Positions 17,165 to 26,038 of a DNA stretch of 64,000 nucleotides are shown one piece after another; position 1 is the first letter of the stretch; each line of letters opens with the position of its first letter. The notes below the pieces were generated by a model that saw only the letters and a list, made by a program, of their open reading frames with translations, did not search any database and was not told the origin of the DNA. The stretch is from Streptomyces sp. MUM 203J (lineage in GTDB: Bacteria; Actinomycetota; Actinomycetes; Streptomycetales; Streptomycetaceae), in contig NZ_JADWYO010000002.1 in NCBI RefSeq assembly GCF_022414595.1, forward strand, positions 124,001-188,000, in the 5' to 3' direction. Made by a program: the position numbers and the translations under genes.

Positions 17165-19891
17165 ATGAACAGATCCAGAGGGCTGCGTGCTGCCCTCGCC
17201 CTGTCCGTGGCGGTGACCGGACTGAGCGTGGCCGTCGCCCCGCAGGCCGGCGCGCTCACCGCGCCGGTCGCCTTCACCGCGGACGACCTTCCGACCTGGC
17301 AGACCAACGGCATCGTCTGGGCGCTCGCCCAGGCCGACGGTGTCGTGTTCGCCGGCGGTACCTTCTCGGCCGTACGGCCTCCGGAGGGTTCGTCCGGGAG
17401 TGCCAGGGAAGCGCTGAACTTCGTGGCCCTGGACGCCGCGACCGGCGCCCCGACCGACTGCGAGCTGTCCTTCACCGTGCCGTCCGGCAGCGCCACCGTA
17501 CGCGCCCTCGCCGTGTCGCCCGACAAGAAGACTCTCTACGCGGCCGGTTACTTCGGTGCCGTCAACGGCCAGCCGGTGTCCAGCGCCGCGGCCATCGACA
17601 TCGCGAGCTGCACCCCGAAGACCGGCTTCAACGCGGTCTTCCCGGCGACCGTGCGGGCCCTCGCCGTCACGAACGACACCGTGTACGCGGGCGGCGACTT
17701 CAGCGAGGTCAACGGCCAGACCCGGAAGCGGTTCGCCGCCGTCGACGCCGTGTCCGGCGAGCTGAAGCCCTTCACCGCCGACGCCGACGAGCCCGGCCGG
17801 GCCGTCGAGGTCACCCCGGACGGGCAGAACGTGCTGCTGGGCGGCGACTTCTTCGAGGTCAACGGCCAGGACTCGCACGCCCTCGCGGTCGTCAACGCGC
17901 AGAGCGGCTCGGTCGTCAAGGCGTACCCGACCGGCTACATCCCGTGGAACTCGGTCGTCAAGGACATCGACACCGACGCCACCGGCTTCTACACCGGAAA
18001 CGAGGGCACCGGCGGCGGCGTCTTCGACGGGCGCATCGCGCTGGACCTCAACGGCTTCTCGGAGCGCTGGCGGGACACCTGCCTCGGCGCCACCCAGGCC
18101 GTCGAGTCCCACAAGAACGTGCTGTACAGCGCCTCGCACGCGCACGACTGCTCCAGCGTGGGCGAGTTCCCCGACGGGCGCCGCTACCACTTCCTGGCGC
18201 AGCCGACCACGTCCACCGGCAAGCTCGGCTGGTTCCCCGACACCAATGACGGCCTGGGCGAGGGCATCGGCCCGCGCGCCATCACGGTCGCCGCCAAGGA
18301 CGGTGTCGAGTACCTGTGGTCCGGCGGTGAGTTCACCACCGTCAACGGTGCCGCCGGGCAGGGTCTGACCCGCTTCGCCTCCACCGGCGACACGGGCAAG
18401 CCGACCACGCCGGACGTGAGCGCGGCCAGTGTCGAGCCGGGCGAGGTCCAGGTCCGCTGGCGCACCAGCCTCGACCTCGACGACAGCAAGCTCACGTACA
18501 AGGTCTACCGGGACGGCGGGGCCACCCCGATCGCCACGCTCGACGCCGAGTCGCTGCCCTGGCACCGCCCGCAGGCCTCGTTCACCGACAAGGACCTGAC
18601 CTCCGGCGCCACCCACAGCTACCGGGTGACCGCCACCGACGCGGCCGGCAACGTCAGCGCGCTGTCCGCCACGGCCTCCGCGACCGTCGCCACCACCCCG
18701 GATCCGTACGCCTCCCAGGTGATCGCGGACGGCGCGAGCATGTACTGGCGGCTCGACGACACGACCAGCCCGTACGTCGCGGACTCGTCCACCGGGGACC
18801 TGAGCGGCCTCCAGACCAACGGCCCCACGCAGGGTGAGCCCGGCGCGGTCGCCACCGGCAACAAGTCCTTCGGCTTCGACGGCGTCAACGACCGTCTGTA
18901 CAGCGACCGGCGGGTCATGCCCACGGACGCGTACAGCATCGAGACGTGGTTCAAGACGACCACGTGGCGGGGCGGCAAGCTGATCGGGTTCGGCAACAAC
19001 ACCACCCGCAACAGCTCGAAGTACGACAAGCACCTCTACATGACCAACTGGGGACAGCTGGTCTTCGGCGCCTACAACCGCGGCGTGCGCACCATCGTCA
19101 CCCCGTCCTCCTACAACGACGGCAAGTGGCACCACGTCGTCGGCACCCAGGGGCCGGGCGGCATGACGCTGTACGTCGACGGCAAGAAGATCGGCACCCA
19201 CAGCAACACCGGTCACGAGAAGTACCTCGGCTACTGGCACGTCGGCGCCGACAGCATCGGCGGCGGCTGGCCGTACCGACCGTCCAGCTACGAGTTCGCC
19301 GGTCTGATCGACGAGGCGGCGGTCTACCCGACCGCGCTGAGTGCCGCCCAGGTGGCCACGCACCACGCCAAGGCCTCCGTCAAGGGCGACACCGTCACCA
19401 CGGTGGAGGTCGCGGAGGACACGTACGTCAACGCGGGTGCGCAGAGCACCAACTACGGCGGCTCCACGTCCCTCGCGGTGCGCGGCACCTCCCGGTACGA
19501 GACGTACCTGCGGTTCCAGCTCCCGGCGGCCCCCGCCGGGACGAAGCTGGTCGGCGCGGCCCTGGAGGTGAAGACCAACTCGGCGTCGTACGCCGGATCG
19601 GTCGACCCGGTGCAGGTCCGGCCCGTCACGGGCACCTGGACCGAGTCCGGCGTCACCTACGCGACCCGGCCGACGCTGGGCGACGAGACGCTGGGCACCC
19701 TCACCTCGCCGAACACGACCAACACGGCCGCCTCGGTCCAGCTGGACGCGGCGGCGCTGAGTGCGGGTCTGGGCGGCACGTACGACATGGCGCTCACCGG
19801 TGAGGGCACGGACTCGCTGTGGCTGTGGTCGAGTGAGGCCAGCCAGTCCGGCGGGACGCCGAAGCTGATCCTCACCTTCTCGCCGAACTAG
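17165..19891 (+). CDS. Secreted beta-propeller / FN3 / LamG / CBM96 protein
   Basis: 908 residues with a classical signal peptide (residues 1-30, ending before LTAPV). Residues about 35-400 contain repeated blocks of the form YAGG-F-V-G (for example VYAGGDFSEVNGQ and VLLGGDFFEVNGQ), a delta-60 or propeller-like pattern. A fibronectin type III domain follows (about 415-515), then a LamG-like fold (about 520-735; YSIETWFKT, WHHVVGT, LYVDGKKIG). The end is a DNRLRE/CBM96 domain (about 740-908; EDTYVNAG, YLRFQLP). ATG 17165 follows a G-rich site. Both C-terminal modules bind carbohydrates in other proteins. It probably binds the surface glycan or a host or soil polymer. No catalytic residues were seen. 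Confidence 0.82.
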   Translation: MNRSRGLRAALALSVAVTGLSVAVAPQAGALTAPVAFTADDLPTWQTNGIVWALAQADGVVFAGGTFSAVRPPEGSSGSAREALNFVALDAATGAPTDCELSFTVPSGSATVRALAVSPDKKTLYAAGYFGAVNGQPVSSAAAIDIASCTPKTGFNAVFPATVRALAVTNDTVYAGGDFSEVNGQTRKRFAAVDAVSGELKPFTADADEPGRAVEVTPDGQNVLLGGDFFEVNGQDSHALAVVNAQSGSVVKAYPTGYIPWNSVVKDIDTDATGFYTGNEGTGGGVFDGRIALDLNGFSERWRDTCLGATQAVESHKNVLYSASHAHDCSSVGEFPDGRRYHFLAQPTTSTGKLGWFPDTNDGLGEGIGPRAITVAAKDGVEYLWSGGEFTTVNGAAGQGLTRFASTGDTGKPTTPDVSAASVEPGEVQVRWRTSLDLDDSKLTYKVYRDGGATPIATLDAESLPWHRPQASFTDKDLTSGATHSYRVTATDAAGNVSALSATASATVATTPDPYASQVIADGASMYWRLDDTTSPYVADSSTGDLSGLQTNGPTQGEPGAVATGNKSFGFDGVNDRLYSDRRVMPTDAYSIETWFKTTTWRGGKLIGFGNNTTRNSSKYDKHLYMTNWGQLVFGAYNRGVRTIVTPSSYNDGKWHHVVGTQGPGGMTLYVDGKKIGTHSNTGHEKYLGYWHVGADSIGGGWPYRPSSYEFAGLIDEAAVYPTALSAAQVATHHAKASVKGDTVTTVEVAEDTYVNAGAQSTNYGGSTSLAVRGTSRYETYLRFQLPAAPAGTKLVGAALEVKTNSASYAGSVDPVQVRPVTGTWTESGVTYATRPTLGDETLGTLTSPNTTNTAASVQLDAAALSAGLGGTYDMALTGEGTDSLWLWSSEASQSGGTPKLILTFSPN

Positions 19892-19912
19892 ACCGTGGTG
19901 CAGGAGCGACAG

Positions 19913-20650
19913 ATGCGTACCACCAGTACCTCAGGTACCTTCCGTCACCGTCTCGGACGGCGGCGGTCCGGGCGTCCGGCCGCGGCGGCCTCGCTGCTGC
20001 TGGCCGCGGCGCTCGGGCTGACTGGGTGCTCCGGCTCCTCGGACGGGAAGGAGGCCGACGCCTCGCCGTCGGCCTCCGGCCCCGCCCTGTCGGCGGCCGA
20101 ACGGCTCGAACAGGAGCAGGACGCCACCCAGGACGAGGAGACCCCCAAGGCGGCCGAGCCGACCGGCCCCACGGTGCCGGAGGGAGACCTCAAGCCCGCC
20201 ACGGGTTCCTTCTCCAAGCCGGAGAAGGAGTTCCTCACCGGGCGGGTGCCCGAGTCCATGGAGCCCGCGGCCGTGCTCGACGTCGGCAAGGAGTCCTGCC
20301 AGCGGATCGAGCGCACGGCCAAGCGCGACAAGACCGCCGCCGCGGCGGCGGTCGCGGCCGGGGAGATCCCGGACGCCGAGGCGGCCGTCGCCCACCTCTG
20401 CCCCGAGCAGCGTCCCGTCGTGGACGCGGCGAAGGGCGGCTACGGGGACGGAACCCACGAGAAGCCGGCGGCCGGGAGCTACAAGACCGTGTCGTCCGGC
20501 CCGAGCTGCTCGTGGCAGGTCACCGACGCCAAGGGCAACCTGCTGGCGTCGGGTCCGGACGCGGGCGCGACCGGACCGCACTCCCTGAAGATCCCGTCGG
20601 GGGCGGCCCGGTTCGTGTCCTCGGGCTGCTACGCCTGGCTGCGGGCCTGA
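19913..20650 (+). CDS. Lipoprotein of unknown function
   Basis: 245 residues with a lipoprotein signal (LGLTGC, C39 as the lipidated cysteine) followed by a charged, low-complexity linker (about 40-110) and a folded C-terminal part (about 120-245) with several cysteines, including PSCSWQV and SSGCYAWL near the end. GGAG lies about 6 bp before ATG 19913; a GTG at 19895 is in frame but worse. It starts 21 bp after the LamG/CBM96 gene, so the two are co-transcribed, and ends before a strong terminator. The fold is not recognised. Confidence 0.75.
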   Translation: MRTTSTSGTFRHRLGRRRSGRPAAAASLLLAAALGLTGCSGSSDGKEADASPSASGPALSAAERLEQEQDATQDEETPKAAEPTGPTVPEGDLKPATGSFSKPEKEFLTGRVPESMEPAAVLDVGKESCQRIERTAKRDKTAAAAAVAAGEIPDAEAAVAHLCPEQRPVVDAAKGGYGDGTHEKPAAGSYKTVSSGPSCSWQVTDAKGNLLASGPDAGATGPHSLKIPSGAARFVSSGCYAWLRA

Positions 20651-20664
20651 GCCCGTAACGCCTG

Positions 20665-20705
20665 ACGGCGGGCCCGAGCCGGTTGCACCGGCTCGGGCCC
20701 GCCGT
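20665..20705. terminator. Strong bidirectional terminator
   Basis: Perfect 19-bp arms (ACGGCGGGCCCGAGCCGGT and complement) with a TGC loop, between the lipoprotein gene and the convergent GT4 gene. Confidence 0.85.
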
Positions 20706-20740
20706 TCGTCGGACCGCCTGTCGGCCGGACCGCTTGTCCG

Positions 20741-21898
20741 TCAGACCTGGCCGCGGGCCTGCGCGGTGGCCCGTCCGTAGACCTCCAGGAGGTCTTCCAC
20801 CACCGCGTCGATCGAGAAGGCGTCGGTCGCGAGCATGTGTGCCGCGGCCGACGCCTTTCGTGCCTCCTCGGGGTCCAGCAGCGCCACGACCGCGTCCGCG
20901 AGCTGCGACGCGTCCTCGACGGCCCGGCCCGCGCCCGCGTCCCGCACGGCGGAGGCGAGCCCGTTGGACACGGTCACCACGGCCGGGGTGCCGACGGACA
21001 GCGACTCCAGGACCGACATCGGGAACGGCTCGTCCACCGACGGCAGGACGTACACATGCGCGCGGCGCAGCTCGTCGAGCACCTCGGCGGAGCCGAGCGC
21101 GCCGAGGTAGCTCACCCGGTCACCGAGCCCCAGGTCAGCGATCATCTTCTGCACGGCGGGCAGCTCGCCCTCGTCCGGCCCCGCGATGACGAACCGGGCG
21201 TCCGGGTGGCGGCGCAGGATGTCCGGGGCGGCGGCCACGAAGTCGCAGGGCCGTTTGCGCGCCTGGAGCCGGGCCGCGTACAGGATGCGCGGCGGGCCGT
21301 CCGGGGCGGGCCGCCGGTCCTGCCGGGGAACGCCGTTGACGAGGGCGTGCGCGTTGGTGAGCGGCGTGCCGAGCACCGCGTCCAGGCCGCGCCGCTCGTG
21401 CGTCGTCAGATGCAGCACGGCCGCCGCGCCGCGCAGGACGCGCCGTACCGCCAGCGCGTCCAGCACCTTCGCCAGCAGCTTGTCGCTGGGGTCGACCATG
21501 CCGTGCGTCTGGAGCACCACCGGCACGTCCGCCTTCAGCGCGGCCAGGGCGACGGGGAGGGTCACCAGGTCGCGGGCCAGGTGGACATGGACCACGTCCG
21601 CGCCGCGCACCAGGGTCTTCGCCTCGGACAGCAGGGCGGGCGAGGTGATGCCGCTGAAGCCCAGCGGCAGGAGGCGCTTGGCGTTGTGCAGCCGCGCCGG
21701 GATGCCCTCCACATCGGTGGGCGGCGTCGGGCCGAACCCGTCCGCCAGGGCGAGCAGCCGGGGCTCGTGGCCGCGCTCGCGCAGGCCGTGCGCCAGGTTG
21801 AGGGCGACGCGCACGGGGCCGCCGAAGGCGCCGGTGGGGGAGTGCAGGGTGACGGCGTGCAGGACGCGCAGGGACGGGGCGCTGGGCGGGACGGTCAC
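20741..21898 (-). CDS. Family 4 glycosyltransferase
   Basis: 385-residue GT-B enzyme. The N-terminal domain starts with LRVLHAVTLHSPTGAFGGP and has VVHVHLARD and VVLQTHGMVDP. The C-terminal nucleotide-sugar domain has ILYAARLQARKRP, RFVIAGPDEG, RVSYLGAL and the E-x7-E region LPSVDEPFPMSVLESLSVGTPAV. GT4 enzymes retain the anomeric configuration and use GDP- or UDP-sugars. The GTG start overlaps the upstream acetyltransferase stop (GTGA), so the two are translationally coupled. It is a likely repeat-unit transferase; donor unknown. Confidence 0.9.
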   Translation of the reverse strand: MTVPPSAPSLRVLHAVTLHSPTGAFGGPVRVALNLAHGLRERGHEPRLLALADGFGPTPPTDVEGIPARLHNAKRLLPLGFSGITSPALLSEAKTLVRGADVVHVHLARDLVTLPVALAALKADVPVVLQTHGMVDPSDKLLAKVLDALAVRRVLRGAAAVLHLTTHERRGLDAVLGTPLTNAHALVNGVPRQDRRPAPDGPPRILYAARLQARKRPCDFVAAAPDILRRHPDARFVIAGPDEGELPAVQKMIADLGLGDRVSYLGALGSAEVLDELRRAHVYVLPSVDEPFPMSVLESLSVGTPAVVTVSNGLASAVRDAGAGRAVEDASQLADAVVALLDPEEARKASAAAHMLATDAFSIDAVVEDLLEVYGRATAQARGQV

Positions 21899-22437
21899 TG
21901 GGGCTCCTTGACGGGTCGGCGCGTCCCGTCCGCGGTGTGCAGGGTCAACTCGGGCAGATCCTGGTGGAGTACGGCTCCGGCACCGACGACCGCGTGGCGG
22001 CCGACGCGCGTGCCCGCGAGCACCGTGGCGCGGGCCGCGACCCAGGCGCCGTCCTCGACGGTGATCGGGGCGTTGCGGTAGCGGAAGTCGGCGGCGCGGT
22101 GGTCGTGGCTGCCCGTGCAGAGCAGCGCCTCCTGGGACACGCAGACGTTGGCTCCGATGGCGACCGGCTCCAGGTTGAGCAGCCAGGCACCCTCACCGAT
22201 CCAGGCGTTGTCCCCGATGCTGAGCTTCCAGGGCCACAGGATGCGCACCTTGTGCCGTATGAACACGTTGTTCCCCACCTGGGCGCCGAACGCGCGCAGC
22301 AGCGCGACGCGGAGCCGGGCGGGGCACCACCAGGCCATGAACACCAGGTTGAGCACGGCGAACCAGAGCGCCTGCGTCAGCTTGCCCCGGCCCTTGTCGT
22401 AGCCGGCCAGCGTGAACGCGGACAGATCGCGCGACAT
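21895..22437 (-). CDS. WcaF-type O-acetyltransferase (left-handed beta helix)
   Basis: 180-residue hexapeptide-repeat acetyltransferase of the WcaF/NodL group: LRAFGAQVGNNVFIRHKVRI, LSIGDNAWIGEGAWLLN, ANVCVSQEALLCTGSHD, ITVEDGAWVAARATVLAGT and GRHAVVGAGAVL are successive turns. A conserved histidine sits in TGSHDH. It transfers acetyl from acetyl-CoA to a sugar of the repeat unit. ATG 22437 is preceded by a GGGGGAG site. The frame stays open 280 bp further upstream, but that part has no family content. It is divergent from the polymerase gene across about 240 bp. Confidence 0.9.
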   Translation of the reverse strand: MSRDLSAFTLAGYDKGRGKLTQALWFAVLNLVFMAWWCPARLRVALLRAFGAQVGNNVFIRHKVRILWPWKLSIGDNAWIGEGAWLLNLEPVAIGANVCVSQEALLCTGSHDHRAADFRYRNAPITVEDGAWVAARATVLAGTRVGRHAVVGAGAVLHQDLPELTLHTADGTRRPVKEPQ

Positions 22438-22679
22438 GCCGGACTCCCCCCTCTGTGCGCATGGTGTGCTGCGCTTCTCCGGGAGGCGACCCCCGGAACC
22501 CCAGCCGTCCGGGCGGGGCGGCTGATGGTCATGGCGCGGCGAAACTGTGAAGACGAACCTCAGGTTAACGGCTTCGGCCGGGCTGCCACAGAGCAGGGCC
22601 CGGGTCCCACGGGGCGTGCCCCACTCCCGTGGCTCGTTAGACTGCGCGCGGAACCAGGGGCGACCGGGGGGTACAGAAC

Positions 22680-24236
22680 GTGACGACCGACACCGCGGCC
22701 CCCGGTATATCCGGCACAACCGAGGCCGCGGCGCCCCCGGTACGGAACGCCACGGTGGTGTTGCCCCCGCCGTTCCGGCCGCGCACCCTGCTGTCCCGCG
22801 CGCTGGCCATCCCCCTGGTGCTGGGACTGTCCTGTTTCCTGCCGCTGGTGGTGATCTCCCAGCCCGGCGACGGCCCCCGGGACGCCGCGTTCTGGCTCCA
22901 GCTCGTCCTCACCGTCTACTGCGGTGTCCGGCTCTCCGCCATGGTTCTCACGGCCCGCCGCAGGCTGCTTCAGGCCACTTTCTGGATGTTCTGCTACATG
23001 GCGATGGGCGTCGCCCCGCTGGCCCAGGCGGTCCTGGACCGGGTGCCGACGCCGGTCGTCGGTCCCCGCGAGGACCTCGTCCAGGCCGTCGCCCTCGTCC
23101 TGCTCGGCTGCTTCGCCTTCGACATCGGCGCACTGCTCGCCCGCTACCGGCCGCCGTGGCGCCGCCGCGCCCCCGGCGAGCCGCGCCCGCCGGGCGAGGT
23201 CGCCCCGGACGACCGGCCGGTCCTGATCCACCGCCGCCGTCTGTACCTGCTCGCCCTGTTCGCGTTCGCCTGCGGCGGGCTGCTCATCGTCAAGCTCGGC
23301 GGCCCGGCGGTGTTCTTCGCCAGCCGCCAGGAGATCATCGGGGCCATCGAGGACACGGGTGTCGCCCCCGAGGGCGGCGGCCAGGCCGGGCAGGCCTTCC
23401 TGCGCGGCTTCGGCACCGTGCCCCCGCTGATCGCGCTGCTCGCGTACACCCGCTGGCTGATCACGTCACAGCGCGCCCGCCGCACCTGGTCGGTCATCGC
23501 GATGTTCGCCGCCCTGGTGCTGCTGAACGTCATCGTGAACAACCCCATCTCGAACCCGCGTTACTGGTTCCTGACGGTGATGTTCGCCCTGCTCTTCACC
23601 GCGTTCCCGGTGAGCGCCGCGATGTACCGGACGTCGCTGAGCCTGGGCGTGATCGTCGCGCTGCTCCTCTTCCCGTTCATGGACAAGTTCCGGTACGACG
23701 AGAACAACACCCGCTCGGTCGAGACGACGTCCTTCCTGGAACCGCTGGCGCTCAAGGACTACGACCAGGTCGGCATGTTCGCCAACACCATCACGTACGT
23801 GGAGTCGGGCCAGGGCCACAGCTACGGCTACCAGCTGGCGGGCTCGCTGCTCTTCGCGGTTCCCCGCTCCATGTGGGAGGACAAACCCAACGACACGGGC
23901 GTGACGGTCGGGGAGTGGATGGGCGCGGTCAACACGAACCTGTCGTCCCCGATATGGGCGGAGCTGTGGATCGACTACGGCCCCGTCGGCATGACGCTCG
24001 GCCTGGCGGGCCTCGGCTACGCCGCGGCCCGGGTGGACCGCCGCGTGGCCCGCCGGGCCGTCCGCAGCTCCCCGTCGGGCAGCCTGCTGCTGATCGCGGC
24101 GCCGCTCGTGGCGGGCTACTCCTTCATCCTCGTACGAGGCCCGCTCCTCCAGGCGACGGGCAAGATCGCGATCGCGGCGATGTGCCTGGCGCTGATCGCG
24201 ACACGGCGCCGGGATCCACGGGCGGGCCTGCGCTGA
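22680..24236 (+). CDS. Wzy-like O-antigen/EPS polymerase
   Basis: 518-residue membrane protein with about 11-12 helices. A large loop (about residues 320-410; RYDENNTRSVETTSF, then SYGYQLAGSLLFAVPRSMWEDKPNDTG) sits before the last helices, as is usual for oligosaccharide repeat unit polymerases. The SMW-KP motif resembles the conserved loop of the O-antigen polymerase families. The GTG start lies after a GGGGGG stretch. Wzy proteins join lipid-linked repeat units at the outer side of the membrane and have low sequence conservation. The call rests on topology, loop position and context. Confidence 0.72.
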   Translation: MTTDTAAPGISGTTEAAAPPVRNATVVLPPPFRPRTLLSRALAIPLVLGLSCFLPLVVISQPGDGPRDAAFWLQLVLTVYCGVRLSAMVLTARRRLLQATFWMFCYMAMGVAPLAQAVLDRVPTPVVGPREDLVQAVALVLLGCFAFDIGALLARYRPPWRRRAPGEPRPPGEVAPDDRPVLIHRRRLYLLALFAFACGGLLIVKLGGPAVFFASRQEIIGAIEDTGVAPEGGGQAGQAFLRGFGTVPPLIALLAYTRWLITSQRARRTWSVIAMFAALVLLNVIVNNPISNPRYWFLTVMFALLFTAFPVSAAMYRTSLSLGVIVALLLFPFMDKFRYDENNTRSVETTSFLEPLALKDYDQVGMFANTITYVESGQGHSYGYQLAGSLLFAVPRSMWEDKPNDTGVTVGEWMGAVNTNLSSPIWAELWIDYGPVGMTLGLAGLGYAAARVDRRVARRAVRSSPSGSLLLIAAPLVAGYSFILVRGPLLQATGKIAIAAMCLALIATRRRDPRAGLR

Positions 24237-24242
24237 TGCCGC

Positions 24243-24282
24243 GGTCCCGGCGCCGTTCTCCCACCCGGCCCCTTCCGGGACC
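24243..24282 (+). terminator. Inverted repeat after the polymerase gene
   Basis: Eight-base arms GGTCCCGG and CCGGGACC with a 24-base spacer, starting 7 bp after the polymerase stop. The long loop makes it only a possible terminator. Confidence 0.3.
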
Positions 24283-24312
24283 GAGCACAGCCGGGATGGC
24301 GCGGGACGGCGG

Positions 24313-24585
24313 GTGAGCGCCGTCGGCCCGAGCCGGGCGGGTTCGTCCGGATCACTTCCGCTGGTCCCGGTCCTTCCTGACGATGCCCGTGCGGCTCACC
24401 CCGTCAGCGCTCCGGTCCCGGCCTCCGGTGTCCTCGCCGGTGTGTTCCTGCTCGTTCTCGCCGTCCGTGCGTACCGCTCCGGGGCGCCGGTCCGCCGGCC
24501 CGCGGCCGGAGCCGTGATCTTCTTCAGCGCTTCGTACGCGCTCGTGCGGGACGCGCGGCGGCTCCGCGCCGGGCCGACAGCCTGA
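24313..24585 (+). CDS. Possible small membrane protein
   Basis: 90-codon frame from a GTG, with two weak hydrophobic segments (about residues 38-52 and 64-76). GGGACGG precedes the start. The third codon positions are mostly G or C, but the amino acid mix is close to random for such DNA and no family is recognised. It follows the polymerase gene by 76 bp in the same direction. Treat it as doubtful. Confidence 0.3.
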   Translation: MSAVGPSRAGSSGSLPLVPVLPDDARAAHPVSAPVPASGVLAGVFLLVLAVRAYRSGAPVRRPAAGAVIFFSASYALVRDARRLRAGPTA

Positions 24586-24721
24586 CAGACGCCGCCGGGC
24601 CGACGGGCACCGTCCGTCGCTGCCGGTGTGTGCCGTCGACGGAGGCGCAGCGGGCGCGAATCGAGCCGTTCCCACCGGCCGGACAGGACGGCGGGGCGGC
24701 CGACGGGGCAGAGGAAACGGC

Positions 24722-26038
24722 CTACCCGCGCCCCGCCCGGTGCCGGGCCCGCCCCCGGGGTGTCTCCTCGGACGGCCCGTCCGCCGCGCGGCGCAACCGC
24801 AGCACCCGTACCCAGGCCGCCACCGCCTTCAGCCCCGACCCGCACGCCAGGCCCCAGGCCGCGCCCAGCGCACCGCCCAGTGCGAAGCCGGTGAACAGCA
24901 GCACCACGGACAGCACCGAGAACACCAGTTGCACCGGCAGCGTCTGCTTCGGGCTCAGCACCCGCAGGGTCAGCAGGGCGCTCACGCCCAGACCCATCAA
25001 CGTGTACTGCGCCGCCGACGCGGGCAGCAGCTCCGCGACCGCGGGCCACGTGTCGCCCAGCACCTGCCGCCCCCACCCGTCCGGCAGCAGCCACCACACC
25101 GCGCCCCACACCGCGCCTGTACCGGCCAGCGCGGCGCCCAGCAGGAGCGTCGCCCGCACCACCGCGCGCCCGCCGCCGAGGCGGTTCAGCAGCGGCGGCC
25201 CGAATCCGTTCGCCGCGCCGAAGAACACGTTCAGCGGCCCGAACAGCGCCGACGCACCCCGCAGCGCTCCCACCGCCAGCGGGCTGCCCACCGCACCGAG
25301 CGCCAGCACCGCCAGCTGACTGGAGCCGTTGCCCACCGCGAACTCGACCGCGAACCGCTGCCCCAGGTGGCCCCGCCGGACGTACCGCCGCAGGTTTCCG
25401 CGCCCGCCCGCGCCCAGCGTCCGCCGCAGCAGCAGAAGTCCGGCGGCCAGACCGGGCAGGGCGGCGAGCCCCCAGGCCAGCACCAGCCGCGACGGTGACG
25501 CCCCGTCCGGCTGCGCCATCAGTACGGCCACCGTGCACACCAGCCGCAGCCCGTCCGCGACGAGCGCGTGGTGCGGGCGGCCCAGCAGGGAGAAGCAGTA
25601 CCGCGCCGCGTCCTGGAGCAGCACCACCGGCAGCACCGCGCCGAGCGCCGCCAGCGCACGGCCCGACGGCTCGGCCAGCAGCCCGGCTACCGGACCGGAC
25701 ACCAGGCCGAGCGCCACCAGGGCGACGCCCACCGCGCAGGACGCCGCCGCCGTGAAGCCGAGCGCGCTCCGGCAGGCCGCGGCCCGCTCCGGCAGGGTGC
25801 CCTTCTCCAGCACCAGCGCCTGACCGACGTACGCCATGAACAGGCCCAGCGCCACGGTGAACACCAGGTACACCATGGAGAACTGCGCGAAGCCCGACAC
25901 CGTCGAAAGCCGCGCCGCGAGGATCAGGACCAGGATGTTCGTGAGCCCGGCCGCGCCCTGGTCGAGTACCGATGCGAGCGCGGCCGTACGGCCCCGGAGG
26001 GCTCTCTCGGGAGTGTCCACGGCCGAAGGACCGCTCAC
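24722..26038 (-). CDS. Second polysaccharide flippase-like membrane protein
   Basis: 438 residues with about 12 hydrophobic helices, beginning near residue 20 (ALASVLDQGAAGLTNILVLILAARL), in the layout of the polysaccharide exporter superfamily. The C-terminal tail is Arg-rich. The GTG start overlaps the stop of the Wzz/kinase-like gene (GTGA), so it is the last gene of a three-gene operon (GT4, Wzz/kinase-like, flippase). The locus therefore has two flippases, this one and 7136-8479. They may serve two different glycans or a glycan plus a lipid-linked precursor. Confidence 0.82.
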   Translation of the reverse strand: MSGPSAVDTPERALRGRTAALASVLDQGAAGLTNILVLILAARLSTVSGFAQFSMVYLVFTVALGLFMAYVGQALVLEKGTLPERAAACRSALGFTAAASCAVGVALVALGLVSGPVAGLLAEPSGRALAALGAVLPVVLLQDAARYCFSLLGRPHHALVADGLRLVCTVAVLMAQPDGASPSRLVLAWGLAALPGLAAGLLLLRRTLGAGGRGNLRRYVRRGHLGQRFAVEFAVGNGSSQLAVLALGAVGSPLAVGALRGASALFGPLNVFFGAANGFGPPLLNRLGGGRAVVRATLLLGAALAGTGAVWGAVWWLLPDGWGRQVLGDTWPAVAELLPASAAQYTLMGLGVSALLTLRVLSPKQTLPVQLVFSVLSVVLLFTGFALGGALGAAWGLACGSGLKAVAAWVRVLRLRRAADGPSEETPRGRARHRAGRG

